Positions 56,331 to 64,000 of a stretch of DNA of 64,000 nucleotides are shown piece after piece (position 1 is the stretch's first letter; each line of letters begins with the position of its first letter). Source of the stretch: Epiperipatus broadwayi (Eukaryota; Onychophora; Udeonychophora; Euonychophora; Peripatidae); NCBI GenBank assembly GCA_028023455.1, contig JAQFVV010012394.1:28353010-28417009 (forward strand), given 5' to 3'. The position numbers were made by a program, and so were the translations under genes. The notes below the pieces were generated by a model. It was not told where the DNA came from and ran no database searches. It saw only the letters and a list, made by a program, of their open reading frames with translations.

Positions 56331-59300
56331 TAGCATGAAAATATTTGCATTATAAATTACACAATGTTTAGATTTCTGGATATGGATTGGTGAATACCAA
56401 GACATTATAGAGACACTACACAAAACTTATCAACAAAATGACATTTTATCCATAAACAAATTTTATAAACATTATGGGAAGTCTGTTACAAAATTTTCAA
56501 AACACTGTTACAATAATCCAGTGCAGTATCTCACAATTTAAATTTATTTAAAATTAATAAATTAAATGGATGAAATAAATATTCATGATTTAATGATAGT
56601 CTTAGATGGACAAGTATATCTTATAAATAAAATATTATTACAAAAATTTTTTATCCCTAAAGTTAAATAGTTATTATCACTAAAATATTGGGTGTCTTTA
56701 AAGTGATAGAACTTTATTAAATTATAAACAAATTTTTGGTACAAGCTTTATACATTCCTGCATAAATTCTATCCTAAAACAATTATATAATTTTATAATC
56801 TATAGTTTTCACGAATTTATTCATTACTTAGCAATTCTATAGTCTTTTAATTGTTGAAGTTGTATTAAATCTTTAAATTGTTCTCAAAGGTTACACATAT
56901 ACATTCGTACACTCGACGCTATTGTCCCAACAATGAGTAAACCTGAATAATATTTAACTTTTACCAATCCAGTGATGATTTGCTTCTGGATGATGATGAT
57001 GCATATTGCTTATTTAGGCTAAAGAATATAAATTTATAATTTTGAATAAGTCATTGGTTTTATTTCATGTAGCGCTGGCAAAGTGTCACAAAACAGATTT
57101 ACACATCAAAACTCAACCTATACTTAGGGAGTTAAAAGTGGACCCAAAGAAAGGATAATGCACTTTAAAATAACAAACTTATCAATTGCCGAGTTACTAA
57201 AATATACACTACACCATACATGGAGATAAATACAAAGAAGATACTTCCAAGAGAAAAGCTAAATAAAGCAATGAACCTAGTGCTGGCATGAATTCAAAAT
57301 ACGCACCTACTTTCTGAGGACAAGAAAATATGTTAGGACTCTTGTCTCTATGCATATATAATAAAATGGGGATGAACCACTACAATATAAAGTGTTTTAT
57401 AACTATAAAATATGAGGAAAATATCACTCAAGGAAAATATCAACAATACCAGAGAGAGTGACCCTCTATCTCCACATAAAACATTTAAATTATTCCAATA
57501 GCAAAGTCATCAAGATGGAAATAACATTTGCATACTATGGAAACGTATAATGGTCAGATAACATATATCAAATATACAGGAGAGGAATTAATTCTAAACA
57601 CTCAATAAACATAATATTAAATTGAAGCATAAAACCTATAAAGTAATAATATAGTTATCAAATATGACTGAATAAAAGTAGTCTTAAACAATTAAAAATT
57701 AGGATAAGAAATATACATTATCTTCATCATAAAATATATTTCTCATAATAAAGGACAAATAAATACTCTTTAAAATAATTTAATATTAATTTATTATATA
57801 ATGCTAAGTACCATAACATGTAAAATATTAAAAAAATTAATATTTTAAAATAGCACATAATAATAATAAGTTATAAATGCATGATTTAAACTTAAAGCAT
57901 AAAATTTTACCGACCCCCCCCCTTTTTTTTTTTAATAAAAATATAAAATATTAAAGTTCTTTATCTTGCAGAGATTCTGGTTTGATAGCAAATAAATTTA
58001 ACAAGTATGTTTCTCCAAATGATGACAACATAATTTAAAACATGCATATGAAGTGACATTTTTTTAAAATAAAGATTTCATGCACACACACACACACAAA
58101 GAAAATATTAATAAATGAATGGTCATTATTTCATAAATCATCAAACATAATTGACAGTATAGTCTCACAGCAATACTCTGCTTTTCTGTTTTATCTAAGG
58201 CAGGTAATTATTTAAATATAGCAATTAATCACACATTCTTTTCTAATTTAAGCAAGTTTTTCCAAGCAAGCTATTTAATACTGCAGTTAGTTCATAAACA
58301 TTTCCGAATTAAGCAGACTTTTTAAATAAAATATCTAATATAGTAGTTTGCTACACAAGTTTTCTGAACAAAACATTCAAATATAATATGGGTTAGTCGA
58401 AATATTTTTATATAGCAGTTTGGTCATTAATTTTTTTTTCTAAATTTAAGCACGTTTGAAGTAAATATTTAAATATAGCAGTTTTCAAAGAAAAGAGCAA
58501 GCTTCTACTAATCATTCAGCCCTTAATAGCATACATAAGTTTTATAATAGTAATCTGTATCAAAATTAGTAACATTTACTAATAAATACTATAAACATAG
58601 CATTTCATGAAGCAAAAAGTTTAAATATTTTTCATTTTGAATTAACTTCTTGAGAGCATAAATTAATTTATCAAGCATTTTTTTTCATCAAGGTAATAAA
58701 TAGCTAATTAATTATTGATGACAATAAAATGTCATTAGTGTCCAAAACAAATGGTTTTCTTTCTCCTGAATCATTAGTTCCTTTAAGTAAATTTTTCCAA
58801 GACAAACTTTTTAAATAGATGACAAAACATTTTAAAAGTTTTTGATTATTATTATCTTAGTGGGTTATAAAAGAATGTGAAAACTATTAGAGATAATATT
58901 AAGGTAAACTTCCAGTGAATTTACTTTAAATAAGACGTTTTAAATGGTTTGTGATAAATATGACATAAATAAGTAATAATTCTTATATGAAATAGAATAA
59001 ATTGTTTGATACCTGTGACACATTAGTCAATTACTTAACATTTTACTTTCCAAATTCTTCTTTCAGTATTGCTGGTTTAGATTTTCGATTAACTTGGGAT
59101 GAGAAACCCAGCAGCTGTATTTATTTTGCTTAAAAAAATTGTACTTTTACTTTTTTATTAAAGTTTTAAACTTCTGATAGTTCTTAGGAAGATGATACAC
59201 ACATAAAAAATCATTATAATCCTTTAACATGCATGCGTGCACTTTTATGGCTTATTAATGTCAATCATTTTGATTGACAGGAAACATTCTTTCCTCTTAA

Positions 59301-60148
59301 TTTTTCAACTCTTCAAATCAATAATTAGTATCTGATCTGAATCTAAAAATAGTAACAATTTAAATATTTACTAGACAATTAGTCAAACACTTGATAGTCT
59401 AGGAATGGTAATAATTATTGAAGATACAAATTAATTAAGAAATTATATTGTTAAAATAGAATAAAAAATAAATATTACATAATAATTATTATTAATGAAC
59501 AAATTTAGAGATTCACCAATATTTCATTGAATTCTTTTTAACTAAATAAGAATAGTCTAGAATAATATTCAATATTGTAAAATAAAGAAATATTCCCATT
59601 AAGAAATAAAAATTAAAATTACTAATGCATGCACATTCATTCACATCTAGAAATTATCCTATATTTTTTAAACTAACTAATTTAACTCTTTCTTTTAAAT
59701 AGCACTAAACTAATTAGCTATTTTTCAAACCAACTTAGTTTATTCTCTAATCTCACTTTTAATAATGCTATTTTAACAAATAGATTGATTATTAAGAATT
59801 AGTTTAAATACTTTATTGTAATGATGACAAGTAATGTTAACTTGTACATTAAAATTAAATTTAATTAGTATTATGGTTTATTCAGGCACAAAACTGGATA
59901 TACTAAATTGTATTAGAATAATCTGAACTTCTGTAATATTAAGCTCTTATTAACTACACTTTTGGATTTAAATCATTAGAATCTATTTTAATCATAAGCT
60001 CAAAGTACTTTGGCAAAAGAATAAAGTAAATATTCATGACAAATATTTTAAATAATTTACTATTTAGATTTGCATATGCTTATTTAATCTTAATAAATAT
60101 GATTTACAAAGATTTTACTTAATTAAAATTTCCTCTTATAAATTTTAT
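56331..60148. other. Intergenic, no gene recognised
   Basis: About 3.8 kb of AT-rich DNA with no ORF above about 60 codons. A C/T run lies near 57907-57933 and an (AC)n run at about 58083-58098. Nothing else is supported. Confidence 0.5.
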
Positions 60149-61500
60149 TATTATTATTATTATGATGATGATGATGATTCAAAAAAAGGAAGTTTATTAA
60201 TCAAAGAAATAGAGTTTTTTACATTGATTTTACATTGATTTTTTTTTCAGTGATTTTTCCATTGGTTTTGTATACAAGCCTTTTTATAGTCTTCAGTTAT
60301 ATGTTTTTCAATGAAAAGTTATCTAGTTCTTACATAAAAAAATATTTATTATAGAGAGAGGGAAAAAATGTCTTTTTTATTTCCGTATTTTATTGTTATT
60401 GAATTTTCAGTGTTTTTGAATTTTTGATGCTTTTAGCATTGATTGTTGTTTGATGAAAGACCATGTAGCTGCATAAATATGGGGATTTGCTATTATCTTG
60501 TCTCTATTACATATATGGTTTAATTTGTTGTAGAAAGTGGACGGATGCCTTCTGGGGCTGTTGCCCATTAGATAGGTGCACCCGGTACACCAAAAAGATT
60601 GCTGCCCTAATGTTGGGTATTGATTTGCCTTGAAAAACCTTAATTATTTGACAAATGGTCATGTTTTGTTGCTGGTATATTGCACACATCATTGTTCTTA
60701 CATTGTGTAATACAGTACATTGATACAATAGATGTTGTAGGATCTCTTCAGCCTTGTAGCATAGTCCACACAAAGGGTCTATTTAAACATACATCCTTTT
60801 ATGGTGTAAGAAGTATGTTGTTGACATTGCTATGAGATTTATTTTTAGAATGAAATCAAAAAATTTGGGTTCTAGAGACCACTTTTTGTATTCATGTAGT
60901 AATTGTCTGTTGTTTATTCCGAGTATCGTGTTATTGTTATTTAGGTCTCTTTCCTGTTGAATTTGTTCGTGAATGTTCCGATATGAATATTTGTGTGCCG
61001 TTTGCTGTTATAGCTTCATATAATATTTCTCTTGGGAATTTGTAAAGCGTTATGTTTTTATCAGTCGCAGCCAGGACAATCGATCTGTTTGAAAATAATT
61101 TTTTGAATGTGTTAAAAAGCTTTATTGTATTATTAAATTCAGTGTTAATTGTTGTTAATTCTTCCTGAGACCAAATAGTCGATGGGGGCTCAGAGTTTTT
61201 GTAAACTAGATTTACCTCATTCATATCATCATTAGTTACTCTTCAAAATCTACTAGCTACAATCGAGTTTGAGTGAGTTCTTATAACTTTATTTTGAAAA
61301 GTAGCTTTTGTTATATTAGCATAAGTCTTTAAACTATTATTGATGTTTCCATCGTTGAAGTTTATATTGACACCATTTACTCTTGAATTTTTTAGCTGTG
61401 CCACCACCATGTTTGATATATACTTGACGATTTTCAGTCTGTGTATATACATTTTGTTTTTATTTTTAATATATATATTTTTTAAATGCAATTTTTTAAA
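60149..61500 (-). mobile_element. LINE C-terminal remnant
   Basis: Minus-strand pieces: NSRVNGVNINF (about 61380), EPPSTIWSQEELTTINTEF (about 61180), ATDKNITLYKFPREILYEA (about 61050), LLHEYKKWSLEPKFFDFILK (about 60860-60910) and CGLCYKAEEILQHLLYQC (about 60715-60770). The last is a C-x2-C...H-x4-C knuckle like those ending many LINE reverse transcriptases. At least one frameshift and one stop separate them. A (TTA)n(TGA)n microsatellite at 60149-60178 could be the 3' tail. The RT core itself is absent. Confidence 0.5.
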
Positions 61501-61934
61501 AGTTAATGTTTGAAATATTTTTTGTTACAAGTTTTAAAAAAAAGAATTACCTTTGAGTTTTCCGAGTTTTTAAAAGTTTTTTATTCAGAGGTTCGTTAGC
61601 ATGTTGTACTCGATGTACAGCAGGACCGCAGATAAATCTTGTATTATTATTATTAAAATGTGAGAAAGTGTTAGGAATCTGGTGTAATTATAATAATTGA
61701 ATGGCATCCATATTAATATATAAATGTGAATTTGTTACTTTATAACTCGACAAATTTTGCACCGATCTATGTGAAACTTGAATGATTTTTTTTGTATAGA
61801 ATTTTAAAAGTCACAATTTTGTTACATTATGGTACTTAATTGTTTTAAAACGTTGGTAATTTGAGATATAAACATGAGTGGAATATTTTAAAACAATTAT
61901 GTCTTCAAATTTTTCTGCTCAATAGATAACTTTT

Positions 61935-62087
61935 AGTTAAATGCTGGCTTTGGGTTGGTATTTTTAGATCGTGTCTGAACCTATCCCGACACCTCTCTGA
62001 GGAGTGCCAAAGCACGAAACTGTGGTCAGGGGTTTGGGTTCCTGACAGAGATATTTTAAGTGCTGGCTCTGGCTAAGCATTTAACAC
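61935..62087. repeat. Family B inverted unit containing the best hammerhead
   Basis: GTTAAATGCTGGCTTTGGG (from about 61937) is mirrored by GCTGGCTCTGGCTAAGCATTTAAC (to about 62085), enclosing the ribozyme at 61977-62041. This is a local GC rise in very AT-rich DNA. No second copy of the family was found in the window. Confidence 0.55.
61977..62041 (+). ncRNA. Type I hammerhead ribozyme
   Basis: All parts are present. Stem I inner: ACCTCT (61991-61996) with AGGGGT (62028-62033), one G-U. Stem I outer: GAACC (61977-61981) with GGTTC (62037-62041). CTGAGGA (61997-62003) fits CUGANGA. Stem II is GTGC (62004-62007) with GCAC (62012-62015) and tetraloop CAAA. GAAA (62016-62019) follows. Stem III is a 2-bp A-U/C-G with loop TGTG (62021-62024), and the GTC cleavage triplet is at 62025-62027, cutting after 62027. 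The asymmetric internal loop in stem I facing loop II is the place where natural type I hammerheads make their tertiary contact. The very short stem III is typical of the minimal hammerheads known from Penelope-like elements and metazoan retrozymes. Confidence 0.8.
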
Positions 62088-63445
62088 AAAGTTTGTGGAG
62101 GAATTGGCAATCCTCATTGTTTTATAAGTTATAATATGGTTTTAAATTTTTATTCACAGTCCATTTGTCGACTTTCTTTTTTGTGGCAAATTTTATAGAC
62201 TAGGAATTTTTGCGTTCGAAGATTGAAGCTTTTTTTTTTTTTAAAAGGATTTCACCAGTTTAATACATTTACTGAATGAAATTTCATTATGGATTTTAAA
62301 ATTTCTTTTTAAGTATATTCTCATGTGATTAATCAAGTTTTGTATTGGTTTAAAATTTTTGTTCAAACTAAAGTTAAAAATAAAAAATTAAATACATTGT
62401 ATATTTCATAAAGAATGTTAAAATCTAAACTATTTAAATAATTACTGCCTTAAAAACATTAAAATGTTATTGTTCAAGTGATAAATTAAATATGTGGACA
62501 ATTAACGCCATAAAAATAAGTATATAAAAACGTTGTTCATTAGAATGTACAGAAATAATATTTTAAAAGAGTCTTGCCTTCAAATTGTCATTTATAATAA
62601 GTTGTAACATAAATTATAAAGTGGCTTTGCATGTTTCTTCATGCCTCATTTAATTGCATGGTTTTTTTTTTATTTTTTGTGTGAAGACTTTCATAGGCTA
62701 AGAATTTTTGCTTTAGAAGTTTGAAGCTTTTTTTAAAAAAGGATTTCATTAGTTTAATGCATTTAAAAAAGTAAGTGAATGAAATTTAATTAATTTATAT
62801 TACAAAACATGTTACAATTTAAACTGTTCATATATATATATATTTAAAATATTATACACAACATTTATTTAAGTAATGTTTTAAAACAATCATAACTTAA
62901 ATTATTTATGATTAGTTATAAAGTAAGGTTGTCCTTATAAAAATTAAAAACATTTTATTTTTATAAATGACATTTTTACATGGCATTTTAAGTATATTTT
63001 CAAGTGATTAAGTATTTTATATTGGCTTGGAATTTTTGTTCATGCTAAACTTAAGAGTGAGAAATGAAATATGTGGTTCACTTCATAAAGAATGTTAAAA
63101 TTTAAACTAATCAAGTAATTAATGTCTTTAAAAAATTAAAATGATTTTATTTTTTAAAATGATGGTCAAGTGATATATTAACTATGTGGAAACATTTCAG
63201 AAAGATTATTAATATCGACTTCGAATATTATTTTTAGAATTTCAGCGAAATGTATTTCATGTAAAGTGTAATTTTATTTTTAAAAATAGCATTGTTCAAT
63301 AGAGTGAACAAATATTTAAGTAATACTTTAAAATGTTTTAATTGAGCACCATATAAATATGTAATCTATAAACATTATTTTACTTATATAGTATTAAAAA
63401 TGGTATGAATATGGAAGACTAATTTTGCCGATTATTCATCCAGGG
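62088..63445. other. AT-rich, no gene recognised
   Basis: Two loosely similar stretches share AAGTATATT.TCA.GTGATTAA.-like wording (near 62310-62340 and 62990-63020), as do TTTGAAGCTTTTTTT.AAAAGG-like pieces (62223 and 62720), suggesting an old direct duplication of about 500-680 bp spacing. Confidence 0.35.
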
Positions 63446-64000
63446 CACGAGCGATGCAATCAGCGAGAGTTCAAGAAACCAATTGATACAGAACAGCAGT
63501 GGGATGAGAAGACTCAGTGACAAGCAGTATTCAGAGTGGCGGAAGTAGCTGAACAATACTATAATCATTGCCATAAGCAGGCCCAATGTCAAAGAGCATT
63601 AAGAGCTGCAGAGACTAAAGATTAAATTTCTGATTCCCATAAGAGTTTAAAGTCAATGTCTGACATCTAGGAGAGATACAAAATCTATACATCAGTGTAA
63701 AACACAGACAGTAACATGCACAATGTCAAGCAATGTCAAGAGCTGCTAAAACAGCATTACAAACTAAAATGTGCTTACAACAATAGGCTCAATGACAAAT
63801 GACTACAAGGAAGAACATTTTAAAAAATTACACTTATGACTTTGCATGGTGCTGCTTTAATCTGCCACCCATCAATTCACTATGCTAATTTATTGCTATT
63901 GCCAATTGGCATAATGACTCATAAATATCAATATTGTGGCACTATGAAATGGAAAAATGAAATTACAGATCTTTGTTTTTTGATAAATTTTTTGTTCCAT
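63446..64000 (+). mobile_element. Decayed Helitron coding region, cut by the window edge
   Basis: The plus-strand frame at 63851-63976 reads AALICHPSIHYANLLLLP, then IGIMTHKYQYCGTMKWKNE and ITDLC. The pattern P-S-I-x-Y-(A/S), IG-M, C-x-YCG(A/T)-KWKNE is that of the N-terminal region of arthropod Helitron Rep-helicase proteins, where NYDPSIDY...CGALKWKNETPGMC is typical. Upstream, 63590-63790 repeats AQ-QRALRAAETK-like basic/Ala-rich pieces, as in the charged N-terminal tract of these proteins, with several stops. The Rep HUH motif and helicase would lie beyond 64000. This copy is disabled. Confidence 0.6.

Noticed and set aside
1-64000. CRISPR arrays, rRNA genes, functional tRNAs, prokaryotic operons
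   Set aside because: None seen; tRNA-like segments found are incomplete and fit SINE heads or pseudogenes.

Overview
This window is AT-rich, intron-containing animal DNA, most likely from an invertebrate and plausibly an arthropod. The evidence is long introns with GT/AG splice sites, an hnRNP M / rumpelstiltskin-type RNA-binding protein gene, and RTE, hAT, pogo-like and Helitron repeats. The species cannot be named from sequence alone. No bacterial-type genes, operons, rRNA or CRISPR arrays were found.

Host genes are sparse. Positions 1-10374 (+ strand) hold the last three coding exons of an hnRNP M-like gene (112-163, 5538-5621, 10313-10374). They encode most of its final RRM and the stop codon; the rest of the gene lies to the left of the window. 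Intron 1 carries a full-length RTE retrotransposon, and intron 2 a pogo/Tigger-like DNA element. A second, weaker host signal is at 36951-37243: a CRE-like, CCAAT and GC-box cluster followed by a short possible first coding exon with a perfect GTAAGT donor. No downstream exon was recognised.

Nearly everything else is mobile DNA. (a) RTE non-LTR elements: one 3.38-kb copy at 1502-4881 with a 10-11 bp target-site duplication (TSD), plus decayed or 5'-truncated copies near 21.2-22.7, 35.9, 39.3-40.3, 43.4, 44.2 and 50.7-51.3 kb. (b) Other LINE remnants at 30.6-32.1, 51.6-53.3 and 60.2-61.5 kb. (c) A dead hAT transposase gene of the GTF2IRD2/Charlie8 type at 33.3-35.7 kb, and two short hAT-like elements (46.9 and 50.3 kb). 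(d) Two other TIR elements at 7.3 and 12.4 kb. (e) A decayed Helitron running off the right edge. (f) tRNA-derived SINE-like heads.

The most unusual signal is a set of repeats carrying hammerhead-ribozyme motifs (CTGANGA, hairpin, GAAA, short stem III, NTH cleavage triplet). The best is at 61977-62041, with an intact core and all three stems. Family A (317-591, 25006-25879, 30582-32400, fragment at 47.5 kb) carries a hammerhead-like core, is strongly self-complementary, and is flanked by 11-14 bp TSDs at three loci. That points to an RNA-copied 'retrozyme'-like element rather than a MITE. Family C (38.6-39.2 and 55.9-56.3 kb) and family D (53.5-54.2 kb, a tRNA-like head joined to a hammerhead-like motif) are other such repeats, often arranged as head-to-head palindromes. 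Penelope-like retroelements are known to carry hammerheads and inverted terminal repeats, but no Penelope reverse transcriptase is visible here.
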